Shown: one piece after another, positions 11,544-21,806 of the stretch
Numbering within the stretch: the stretch's first letter is position 1
Layout: each line of letters opens with the position of its first letter
Source: Phytophthora colocasiae
Taxonomy: Eukaryota; Oomycota; Peronosporomycetes; Peronosporales; Peronosporaceae
Direction of reading: 5' to 3'
DNA: 64,000 nt
Assembly: GCA_018806915.1 (NCBI GenBank)
Contig: JAGKQI010000078.1
Span: forward strand, 434,001-498,000
Notes under the pieces: generated by a model
The model's input: the letters and a program-made list of their open reading frames with translations, nothing else
Databases searched by the model: none
What the model was told of the DNA's origin: nothing
Position numbers and translations under genes: made by a program

Positions 11544-13284
11544 CCACGAAAGAGCTCCGACCATAGAAGATGTTACCGTTACAGCTGAGTACGTTCTACA
11601 CGTAAGTTTTAATTACGATACAGAGTATAAAATACCACCTTTGAGTTCTTGTAAATCTCCCTTGATGGCCGAAAACGTCTCCATGTTCGAGTTCACACAG
11701 CTCCAATTGCGACTGTTTCCAGTTTACACAGATCGTACCCAGTCGCGTCTGCCAGGGTGACTCCCAATTCTCTTCCTGTTCACATTTGTCGTTTTCCTGT
11801 ACGTTATTGGCCTCTTCTTGCTGTTTTGACTGAAACATTCTCCCTGCAGTCTTGGAAATAGCCACTCTGCCTTGAAAAATAAAGTAAATCGTGTGGTCAT
11901 TCGTATCTTCTTCATCTTCATCCTCCATAAAGATTGGCGTTCGAGCTGGGAGAGCATCTTCGGGACTTAAAATGAGTTCACGACACAGAAGTTCACACAC
12001 TTTTGGATGTAGAACAGCACATCGTTTCTGCATGAAATCAGCCAGCAACTGCAGATCACTGTCGCTTCTCTCGACTTGTGGGAGTCTACCAATTTCTGAA
12101 ATCCGTTGAAGAGTCCAAACTGTCAGTGCATCTTCAGCTTCTGAGCTTTCTGGGTCTTCCCAGTCCTGACCAGGTGGCTCAACATCGAATTCCTTCAGTT
12201 CTTCCTCTTCTTTCTCAACTTGAGGAGTTAATTTCTTCGGAGAAGCTGCGCGCTGAACAGTTTGATACAGAGATTCGGCCATGTACATGTACAGTGAACT
12301 GTCGTCTGTTAAAGTTGTAGGACATTCCATTCCCGCATTCTTTTGTACCACAACGTAATCTTTCGCTGCTTTCTCAAAGTCGCCACTCTTTCGATATGCT
12401 GCTGCTCGTTGTCGGTAAAATACAACTGGAGTTGACCCTGGACTCGATAAATTTCCTGCACTGGAATCTCCTTTACTCGTTTCAATCGCTCGTGTAAAAT
12501 AGTCGATTGCTTTGGATATTTTCTCGAACCGCATACACAAATTGCCCATATTATAATACGCGAAAGCGTGTTGCCCCCCTGCAAGTTTCAAAACTTGTTT
12601 GTACGTTGACAACGCGGCATTAAATTGACCAGTTCGTTCCAGACAAACAGCTAAATGGAATTTCGCCTCGATCTCACTAGGTCTTGCAGTGGATAAACTC
12701 TTGTAAAACTTAATAGCTTGATCATATTCGCCGTTAGCTTGTGCTTGAAAAGCTTTCACTCGAAGACGTTCCGTAGCGTTCATGGTAGAAATTGCTCGAG
12801 CTCTGGATAAAAGCTCAAGTGTTTTGCTTTCTACTCCTTCTCTGCTCCTTCCACGACCAAGTTGACCTCGAGGCTCTACACTTCTCCCAATAAGTGGATT
12901 CACATACTGTTCCTGGTTTCCCTCTCGTTTAACAGCTTCTTGTATCGCTACAACGGCTGTTCTTGGTGTAAGAACTTCCATTTGCTCATGACGAAGTTGA
13001 CTCTTGATTCTTCGACCAGTAGCAGGTCGTTTCGGTAGTTTTGTAGGTTCTGATGAAGTTGCTCGAGCTGTAGAAGGTCTGGAAGGTAGAATACTTCGAT
13101 ATTGACGACAATCGATAGACGTCAAGAAGGCCCATTGAGCTGTAGCTGGGTAGGATAATTCCTGACGAAGTTTACGATGAGGTGCTGAAGATCCACGGGT
13201 AGTTCCTATTCTACTTCCGTCACTGTACGTTCTCGCTGATACGATCGTCCTCGGTGATTCAGAAGCTAATGGAGGTCCGTACAT
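11544..13284 (-). pseudogene. TPR-2: TPR-CNB gene truncated after the first CNB domain
   Basis: Exon 1 is open from the ATG at 13284 (MYGPPLASES), or from an in-frame ATG at 13383, through the TPR repeats and the first CNB (GDVFGHQGRF). Intron 1 is shortened, and exon 2 ends abruptly at the scrambled junction near 11544. The second CNB domain is therefore missing from this locus in collinear form. The frame up to the junction is undamaged, so a shortened protein is possible. CRN-3 lies upstream on the same strand. Confidence 0.75.
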
Positions 13285-13556
13285 CGTGGAAGCGTTTATT
13301 TTCTTTGAAAAACTATTCTCACTATTCTTGGATTCCCCAAACTTACAGAAATATCCAAGAGAATGAAATGGTTTCCATCTCAATACCAGTACGAGACGAG
13401 TTTTCTTGATTTTAGCTGTTGTTCCACAAAATGAAAGTATTTTTTTATTTGAGTCTTCAATTTCGCCACATTTCTTCTTCAGCCATAAAACCTAAAACGC
13501 AATTACTGCTGGCAATTCATTAAAAAAAGTCGTTTGAAACCGTCCCATGGACGTTC
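13285..13556 (-). promoter_or_regulatory. CRN-3/TPR-2 intergenic region
   Basis: This is the CRN 3' flank plus TPR 5' flank, homologous to 2868-3211. It holds the GTAAGT donor-like site and the MAEEE upstream ATG that is closed by a stop in this version. No other gene is seen. Confidence 0.45.
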
Positions 13557-16325
13557 TCAAAGCCTTTGAGTCAAAGGTGATGACGTGTTAGTTTCGTTGG
13601 AGACATACGCATCCCCCCACCATAACTGCCAGAGCGGGGTCACAGTAGAAACTTTCAAAGAAAGCACAATCCCTATCTGAAGCACAATTACCAATTTCTC
13701 CCCAGCTACAGGCTCGACAATCCACTTCACCACCCCAGTGTTGCAATCGACCGTGACGATACCAAGACCAGGCAACTTCCAACCACTTATGCGATCCTGC
13801 TGAAAATGAGTGAGCTCTTGGCAAAGACGAGCGCAAGATCCCACCTTTTCCACTTTAGCTTTCGCTGACCACCCTCTTTTTCAGGCTCTGTACACTCACC
13901 ATTCAAACCCTCGATGATTTTCTTCCAGCGCACCACTGTCAAGTTTCATCCTCCAATGTTTATATTCACAAATGAACAGTGGATTGGTATCTCCAGGGAC
14001 CATCACGTAACAATCCAATCTCTCGAAGTTCTGAGTGCGAAAAAGATGACCGAAGTTGCAGGCATTGCGACCGTCACCGTTGAGGCCAACAAGATATTCC
14101 GGCCACTCCGCGTTAGGCGGACCCAAAAACGGGATTGACATACCTGCGAACTTTTGCTTTAAACCAGCGTATCTCTCCAACAACAGCGCACTGGCATCAA
14201 AGTTGTATACACTCTGGAACGTCTCGTGCTGAAATTCACCTAGTAAATCGGAGAAAAAATCGTTAAAGGTGGTTCCTCGCACACCATTTCTTCTCGAAGC
14301 ACAGAAAAGCGCATGGGCGACCGCGTTCTCGAGTTCATTCCCATCGTTATTAGCAGCGTTCGTGTTACTATGGGAGGGAGAGCCCATTCCTGAGCGATAC
14401 TCTTCAAAAATGAAAGCTGTTGAATATTCTTTATCATCGTCGGAGTCGTAATACGCTGACCGCTTCCCACCAAGCACTGCCAGGTACAGCAGCACATCCT
14501 TCTCAACGACTGGAAATCGACAGGCTGTCCTCCAAGGGGTTGTTGTCTTTCTATACTGAAGGCTGCGCCTTGATACATCCACATCAGTAATATCTTGGTC
14601 GTCCAAGTTTGCAAAATGGCGATCCATGCCCGTAACCTCCACTTTTAATCTTTTCGCGGGACGTTTATCCGTGCTGTCATCACTGGAAGCTGGGCGCTTC
14701 TGACCAGAAAGTTCACTCATGCTGTCACCACCAGTAGCTGGATGCGTTCTATCAGGACTTTCAGTGCCGTAAACACATCCATCAAGAATCTTGAAATCAA
14801 TAGCTTCACTCTTGGCATTGGCGTACGATAATGCCTTCATCTGTGCATGTCTTCCATGCGGAGTGCACATGAAAGCTTTCACCATCAGAAGCTTGGCATG
14901 CACAGCCTCGAACGCATTGTCTAGCAAGTCGGCCAACTCGAATGTTTCATTTCCAGCAACTTCCAGAACGAATTGTGTCACAGCGTCCACAAAATACCGA
15001 GAAAACAGGCCGCGAGAATTCTTGGCAATGAGGTCCACGACCGAGTACAATTCTATCGCCCTCTCCCATGCTTTTTGCTTCGCCGGATCCGAAAGGGGGA
15101 TAGATTGATAAGCTGGGAAACGAGGCACAACACTCATCCACCAGTCAGAGTCTATGCGACTTCGTTCTGACTGATTACATGTAACCAAGTTCGAGACCTT
15201 GGCGTTGGTACCCATAGCAACCACGACCAGCCCACAAGCACGAAATACATCCAGTTGAAACGCTGATACTCTCTTGTAATCCCTGGTTGGCGTCATTTCA
15301 TCCAGAATGAAGAACGGTACCACTTGGCCATCTTTCTCCATTTGAGAAAGCACAGCTTTGACAGCTTTCCGATCACGCTTGGCTACTCTGAACGTTTTGT
15401 TTGCAACACGGATCATCTGGGCGCCAACGTTGGCACGGGAACAGTACTCCAACAGTTCGATAATGAAGCCATACGTCCACAGTTCCTTCTTCACGTAAAT
15501 ATCGGAATTGCAGGACAAAACCGCTTCTTCTTCAGGGTTATCCACGTCATCCTTCTTGACCATCGAGCCGAAGGCATCCGCAATCGATGAGAAGTTTTTG
15601 TAAATCTTTTGGCAATCAATTCCGGTGGCACCAAGAGGCCAATAAAACCACGGTCGTGTACTTCCGTCGCCTCCGAAAGCAAACGCCAGCTGCGTCTTCC
15701 CCATTCCAGATGACCCCCCAACATAGAGAAAAGGTTTTGGATGTGGCTCCTTATAAATTTCGTCGATCTTGGTGAGAATCGGACCACAGTACTGTTGGCA
15801 GTTGTTCTGGATCTCTACACCAAGTCTTTGGTAATACGCCAGCTCATCCGTGAGACTTGGAATTCGACTCTCGTGCACCACAATGGTAGTCAGGATACCT
15901 GGAACCACCACGAGTATGTGGATTTGATTCGCTTTCGGAGTGTCCATGTCTTCCAGGCACTTAGAAATCAGATTCTCCCCCTGTAGCTCTTTGTCTTCAT
16001 GTATTAGAGATTCGACGAGAGTAGTCTTCCCGCCCTTCTTCAGCTTCTTCACATCTTCGGAGTCGGACTCGATCCACGCCCCACCCTTCTTCGCCAGGAA
16101 GAGCTGTAGCTCATCAGCAGGAAACTGATACTTCTTCTCGTTACTTATCACCCTCTTTAACTTGCTCACCTTCGCACCATCGTTGATCTCCACATCAAAC
16201 GATCTTCCCACCTGACCCACGATTACGCACTGTAGTGACAGCGTCAGCTTGTCCTCGCTGTTTTTTTCTTGGAGCTTCTTATAGAGCTCAGATATTTTAC
16301 GCAGAAGTTCCGCCTCGTTCTCCAT
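13557..16325 (-). pseudogene. CRN-3: near-complete Crinkler NTPase-nuclease with C-terminal indels
   Basis: From the ATG at 16323-16325 (MENEAELL) the frame is open for 809 codons. It covers the N-terminal helix, LFLAK header, HILVVVP, Walker A GSSGMGKTQ, Walker B, the KRPAKRLKV basic linker and the nuclease D...ExK core. An extra C near 13926 shifts the last part. A lost A near 13823 shifts it back, and an added A after the normal end destroys the usual stop. Its partner CRN-9 lacks these three indels, so they are probably sequencing errors and the locus may encode a full protein. Confidence 0.75.
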
Positions 16326-16350
16326 CTTTCTTATAAAGAAAAGAGGCAAA

Positions 16351-16367
16351 GGATTTTGAAATGAGGG
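16351..16367 (-). promoter_or_regulatory. Oomycete Inr-like element of CRN-3
   Basis: On the minus strand this reads CCCTCATTTCAAAATCC, 26-42 bases before the ATG. It fits the first half of the oomycete initiator (TCATTYYNCAWTTT), with an A where the core C is expected. The same motif recurs at 67-83, 11234-11250 and near the CRN-9 start. Confidence 0.45.
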
Positions 16368-16480
16368 AGGAAGGGGGGAAGAATTATGCATTTCTAACGG
16401 CGTCGGATTTTTTTAAAAACGGAATCCCTGGAACAAAGATGTGACGAAGGTCGTCAAAAGGTAAACCCTAAAAAAAGTTC

Positions 16481-16535
16481 ATCCTACCGGTAGGATTTGG
16501 GTCCTACCGGTAGACGATAGTATTCCCACCGGTAC
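16481..16535. repeat. Cluster of ACCGGT palindromes
   Basis: ATCCTACCGGTAGGAT at 16481-16496 is a perfect 16-bp palindrome. CTACCGGTAG follows at about 16504-16513 and a third ACCGGT lies at about 16530. The cluster recurs in inverted orientation at about 11070-11112 and in the duplicate block. It could be a protein-binding site or the fold-back end of a small element. Confidence 0.6.
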
Positions 16536-18415
16536 CGACCAAACAATTCTTCCTCTCATTTTTTCAGCAGTAGCGACCGACACTAACGTTGCTTTTGCAC
16601 ACGCGACGCCACAAATCGCCTTTGTTTCCTGTCGAGATTGACGAGGAGGAACCCACGCGGAAGAGATACAGACACATTCACCACGACGAACAGCCATCGC
16701 CACTGGTTCCGGCTTGGAAGTCCCTTTGCCAGTGCCAATACAGTTGATCGCGACACTTGTTCGTCGGGCATTGCTGACCTTTTTGGATCGAGATTTTATC
16801 ATCCGTAACAGCTCTCTCTGCTTGGATTTCACGTAGTTTTGAGGAAGAAACCCGTGATAAGCTTCATTGACGCGTAAGAAACTCAGTGGATCTCCTGCAG
16901 TCTCGAGTTGAATGAAAAAAGCACGAGCACTTTGTGGTTCAGAGAGAGCTCCACTAAGAGAAAAAGAGATGGACATATCTGGAGGAGATTTTAGTCCACA
17001 ATGCGAGAATTGGCACAGTTCCCCCTCTCGAACGATAAGAAGACCATCGACAGATTGCCCTTCACAACAGACAGCTTTCGAGCCGATGACTTTGATAAAT
17101 GAGGCCTAATAAAACATTGTAAGGGAAAAAAAACGATCCAGAAGCAAGAATTATGAACGTACTCGACAGGCAACTTTGCCAATATCTGCTTCGGGTATGC
17201 CATGAAAGGCTGGAGTCATAATTAAGAATCTAGCGGAACGCTCTCGCTGGAAATGAAGAATTCAAGGTCAGTTTTAGTGGATAATGATGATAATATCCAA
17301 GTTTCACCTCTGCTTCACGTTGAGCATGTTCAACTTGACTCCAATGATACCACGAAAGAGCTCCGACCATAGAAGATGTTACCGTTACAGCTGAGTACGT
17401 TCTTGCATAAGACACACGTAAGTTTTAATTACTTCTTGAAGGATCAAATACGATACAGAGTATAAAATACCACCTTTGAGTTCTTGTAAATCTCCCTTGA
17501 TGGCCGAAAACGTCTCCATGTTCGAGTTCACACAGCTCCAATTGCGACTGTTTCCAGTTTACACAGATCGTACCCAGTCGCGTCTGCCAGGGTGACTCCC
17601 AATTCTCTTCCTGTTCACATTTGTCGTTTTCCTGTACGTTATTGGCCTCTTCTTGCTGTTTTGACTGAAACATTCTCCCTACAGTCTTGGAAATAGCCAC
17701 TCTGCCTTGAAAAATAAAGTAAATCGTGTGGTCATTCGTATCTTCTTCATCTTCATCCTCCATAAAGATTGGCGTTCGAGCTGGGAGAGCATCTTCGGGA
17801 CTTAAAATGAGTTCACGACACAGAAGTTCACACACTTTTGGATGTAGAACAGCACAAACGGAGAATCGTTTCTGCATGAAATCCGCCAGACACTGCAGAT
17901 CACTGTCGCTTCTCTCGACTTGTGGGAGTCTACCAATTTCTGAAATCCGTTGAAGAGTCCAAACTGTCAGCGCATCTTCAGTTTCTGAGCTTTCTGGGTC
18001 TTCCCAGTCCTGTCCAGGTGGCTCAACATCTAATTCCTGCAGTTCTTCCTCTTCTTTCTCAACTTGAGGAGTTAATTTCTTCGGAGAAGCTGCGCGCTGA
18101 ACAGTTTGATACAGAGAGATTCGGCCGTGTACATGTACAGTGAACTGTCGTCTGTTAAAGTTGTAGGACATTCCATTCCCGCATTCTTTTGTACCACAAC
18201 GTAATCTTTCGCTGCTTTCTCAAAGTCGCCACTCTTTCGATATGCTGCTGCTCGTTGTCGGTAAAATACAACTGGAGTTGACCCTGGACTCGATAAATTT
18301 CCCCCACTGGAATATCCTTTACTCGTTTCAATCGCTCGTGTAAAATAGTCGATTGCTTTGGATATTTTCTCGAACCGCATACACAAATTGCCCATATTAT
18401 AATACGCGAAAGCGT

Positions 18416-18423
18416 GTTGCCCC
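18416..18423. repeat. hAT target-site duplication, left copy
   Basis: GTTGCCCC, identical to 20749-20756. Removing the element and one copy restores the uninterrupted TPR sequence gcgtgttgccccccctgcaag-like junction seen in TPR-2 and TPR-5. Eight bases is the standard hAT duplication length. Confidence 0.9.
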
Positions 18424-18436
18424 CAGGGGTTCCGAA
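18424..18436 (+). repeat. hAT left terminal inverted repeat
   Basis: CAGGGGTTCCGAA; pairs perfectly with the reverse complement of 20736-20748. Confidence 0.9.
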
Positions 18437-18627
18437 TATTGTACTGATACTCATTTTCTCCATTGGACTCCAGCCCGTAACGCATTGCAGGAAGAAACTC
18501 AAAGAAATCAATAATTGAGAACTATCAAAACGTCGCAGTAAATAATTGATATCACCGCGAAGAACCGTGAGAAACATGCACTGCTCACAGTCCCTTGATG
18601 TCAGTTCATGTGCTGCTGTACTGTTTT

Positions 18628-20388
18628 CTAAATGCATCTGTCAACGACTTCCACACCCCAGTAGGAGGCGTTGACTTTCAGGAAAAGCAGCATCTCAACC
18701 GCTATAGGCGATAGTGCCTGGCGCTCGTGGCCGATCATAGCCCTGGCAACGCTAAACAAGCGTTCAACTTTGTTTGACGTGGGAGGGATTGCACTGACGA
18801 GTGGATAGCTGACTTCCGAAGCCTTCACCTTGCGCTTTTTGAGAATGCGCTCTGCAAAACTCTCCAACTGCAACATTTGCACTTCAGCGCTTGAGCCAGT
18901 CTCCTCCACGCGCTCAAACGGCTGCATAGCTGCCTTTTCGGCTCGGGACAGTCTTTCCGATTCACCTGCTAGCACCTTACAGCATCCAGACTCAAATGAT
19001 GGCGAGTGAATAATATTTGCCGACGTTCCTACAAAAAAATAATTGTTGGTTAGTGAAATTCAAACTTCCTTTAGAAAAATGCAAACTTACCAAGATACGT
19101 CTTAAGTATCGGCTTCACAGCAATCAGACCATCAAGTAGATCTCGAGCCCCGAGAAGATCAACGTTATCCTTCTGCAACGCCAAGGACACCGATTCACAG
19201 TCCGATAGCTCATCCAGAAGTACCTTCAGGCGCTTGTGCGTTGCTGGCGAGGGCAAAAACTCAGCGATGTCTTCGTTGTCCATGGAAAGAAAACCACGTA
19301 GCTCGAAGTAGCGGCGCAGCATGGCGTGGGTAGAACCCCACCGTGTTTCTTGGCGCAGCACAGGCCGTAAAGGAGTCAATAATCTAATATAGAGGAGCAA
19401 TTAATTATTATTAGCACAAAATACAATTGGAAAGAGGGCAAAAACTTACCTCAGCTTTGATCCCTCTTTTAGGGTCCTTAGCTTTTTCATCAATCGCTGG
19501 ATTATGTCTAGATCGTCCTCGTAAGGTGCCAGGAGCTCCTTCATTGCCAGGTTCAGCCGGTGACTTGCACAGCCAACAAGCGGGACATCCATGAGGTTGG
19601 CCAACCGCTTGTTGACTGAGCAGTTGTCGCCGACTAGAAACCGGCATTGCGACAGCTGTTTTACGAAAAACGGGAGGAAAATTGAGAGAGCTTCCATCAA
19701 CGTCTCTGCTCCATGGTCATCACCAGGTCCTCGCACCACTGGTGCCATCGACACAAGAGGGTACCGCGCGGTGCCTTCGCTCACGTACACCGCAAACACA
19801 GCAAGGTAGAACTCACTGCCGTTACTCCAGCCGTCCAGCATCAGGCCAAAATCATTTGGCATTTCAGTACCGATGATAGTTTCCACCTCCCGCGTCACTG
19901 CCTCCATGTTGCTTCGCAACGTGTCCACTGACACTGGCGCCAAGTTAGTGTATCTGTACACAAAATACAAGATCCATAAATTAATCTTCAAGTACTGGTA
20001 CCGATTTAAATTCTTGTCCTTACCGGCGCGAGAGCGGGTTTTCAACAAAGGCCAGTGGGAGATTTGCTTTTACCACCCACTCCATCCACCCAAACCGGTT
20101 TGACGCCTTCTGTCGAACCCAGGGGATGAAAGACCCAGTAGAAGTAGCGGAAGCGCTCTCCATTTCACGCTCGTACGTCGGATGTTCGACGCGAACATGA
20201 CCTACTAGGTTAGTGTAGCCAGTTCCTTGAGTTTGTTTACGGGATTTCCCGCACGCCTTGCACTCAAAGTATCCCGTAGGGTCGTTATTGTCGTCAACTA
20301 TGCGTGTAAAAAAGAACTGAGCCACTTGCTTCGGCGTAAAGATCCCCTGTTTCCCCTGAGGAAGCATAAGAGTGGTTTCGCGCACCAT
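18628..20388 (-). CDS. hAT family transposase
   Basis: Four exons on the minus strand: 20388-20024, 19953-19450, 19383-19091 and 19028-18628. They total 1563 nt, exactly 521 codons, giving 520 aa. All three introns (70, 66 and 62 bp) have GTAAG donors and AG acceptors. The N-terminus carries a BED-type zinc finger (CKAC, then HVRVEH). The middle holds the catalytic-region block (DFGLMLDGWSN; FLVGDNCSVN; GCASHRLNLA). The end holds the hAT dimerisation motif (IPPTSNKVERLFSVARAMIG). It would catalyse cut-and-paste transposition in the nucleus. The exact open frame across four exons argues for recent activity or constraint. Confidence 0.9.
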
Positions 20389-20735
20389 TTCTGCTGGTTA
20401 AACGCTGGGTTGGCGGTTGGGAGAAGTTTTCAGCGATGCTGGATAAAAGAAAAGTGATCCTTTATGATGAACTGGTACCATTGAGGCAACTACTGGACAC
20501 TATTGCTTAATAACTTTTACAGGTTTAAGTAAATGGCGTTTTAGCATGATATACTTGAACTCAAATGAGTAGGTGTGGTTGTACATTAAATATAATGGAT
20601 GGAAGGTTTTGAATATTAAAATAAATAATTCATTCTAGTCGTGACATCTCCGTAAATAATTTATTCTTGTCCCAGGAACCGTGAAATAAATAATTTCACC
20701 GAAAATACGGAATATATTTCCACTTCCGAGTATTT

Positions 20736-20748
20736 TTCGGAACCCCTG
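20736..20748 (-). repeat. hAT right terminal inverted repeat
   Basis: TTCGGAACCCCTG, the reverse complement of 18424-18436. Confidence 0.9.
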
Positions 20749-20756
20749 GTTGCCCC
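20749..20756. repeat. hAT target-site duplication, right copy
   Basis: GTTGCCCC directly after the right terminal repeat, identical to 18416-18423. Confidence 0.9.
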
Positions 20757-21462
20757 CCTGCAAGTTTCAAAACTTGTTTGTACGTTGACAACGCGGCATT
20801 AAATTGACCAGTTCGTTCCAGACAAACAGCAAAATGGAATTTCGCCTCGATCTCACTAGGTCTTGCAGTGGATAAACTCTTGTAAAACTTGATAGCTTGA
20901 TCATATTCGCCGTTAGCTCGTGCTTGAAAAGCTTTCACTCGAAGACGTTCCGTAGCGTTCATGGTAGAAATTGCTCGAGCTCTGGATAAAAGCTCAAGTG
21001 TTTTGCTTTCTACTCCTTCTCTGCTCCTTCCACGACCAAGTTGACCTCGAGGCTCTACACTTCTCCCAATAAGTGGATCCACATACTGTTCCGGTTTCCT
21101 TCTCGTTTAACAGCTTCTTGTATCGCTACAACGGCTGTTCTTGGTGTAAGAACTTCCATTTGCTCCTGACAAAGTTGACTCTAGATTCTTCGACCAGTAG
21201 CAGGTCGTTTCGGTAGTTTTGTAGGTTCCGATGAAGTTGCTCGAGCTGTAGAAGGTCTGGAAGGTAGAATACTTCGATATTGACGACAATCGATAGACGT
21301 CAAGAAGGCCCATTGAGCTGTAGCTGGGTAGGATAATTCCTGACGAAGTTTACGATGAGGTGCTGAAGATCCACGGGTAGTTCCTATTCTACTTCCGTCA
21401 CTGTACGTTCTCGCTGATACGATCGTCCTCGGTGATTCAGAAGCTAATGGAGGTCCGTACAT

Positions 21463-21806
21463 CGTGGAAGCGTTTATTTTCTTTGAAAAACTATTCTCAC
21501 TATTCTTGGGTTCCCCAAAACTTACAGAAATATCCAAGAGAATGAAATGGTTTCCATCTCAATACCAGTACGAGACGAGTTTTCTTGATTTTAGCTGTTG
21601 TTCCACAAAATGAAAGTATTTTTTTATTTGAGTCTTCAATTTCGCCACATTTCTTCTTCAGCCATAAAACCTAAAACGCAATCACTGCTGGCAATTCATT
21701 AAAAAATCGTTTAAAACCTCCCATGGACATTCTCAAAGGTGATGACGTGATAGTTTCGTTGTTGACATCGGTATCTCCCCACCATAACTGCCCACAGTAG
21801 AAACTT
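21463..21806 (-). promoter_or_regulatory. CRN-4/TPR-3 intergenic region
   Basis: CRN 3' flank plus TPR 5' flank, closely similar to 2868-3211. It includes the GTAAGT donor-like site and the closed MAEEE upstream frame. No additional gene is seen. Confidence 0.45.

Larger units (their letters stand above)
16326..16565 (-). promoter_or_regulatory. CRN-3 upstream region joined to the TPR-3 3' end
   Basis: This is the 5' flank of CRN-3. It holds the Inr-like element, a T/A-run and three ACCGGT-centred palindromes (16481-16535). It directly replaces the last part of TPR exon 4, because the TPR frame runs in at VATAE and then reads flank sequence to a stop at 16479. Confidence 0.6.
18424..20748 (-). 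mobile_element. hAT DNA transposon, 2325 bp, complete
   Basis: The element is bounded by 13-bp perfect terminal inverted repeats, CAGGGGTTCCGAA (18424-18436 and 20736-20748), and 8-bp target duplications. It carries one transposase gene on the minus strand, with about 200 bp and 360 bp of non-coding subterminal sequence. It lies in exon 1 of TPR-3 within the TPR region. Intact ends and an intact transposase model suggest a potentially autonomous element. Confidence 0.92.
16565..21462 (-). pseudogene. TPR-3: TPR-CNB gene split by a hAT transposon
   Basis: The 5' part of exon 1 is at 20749-21462 and the rest at 16565-18423, with a hAT element between. Independent lesions include an AAG-to-TAG stop near 21182 (frame ATGRRI, stop) and a one-base loss near 21091. 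There is also a 2-bp GA gain near 18115, and a truncated 3' end fused to CRN upstream sequence. TPR-9 shares these lesions, so they are inherited. Introns 1-3 remain recognisable between 17105 and 17470. Not expected to make a full protein. Confidence 0.8.
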
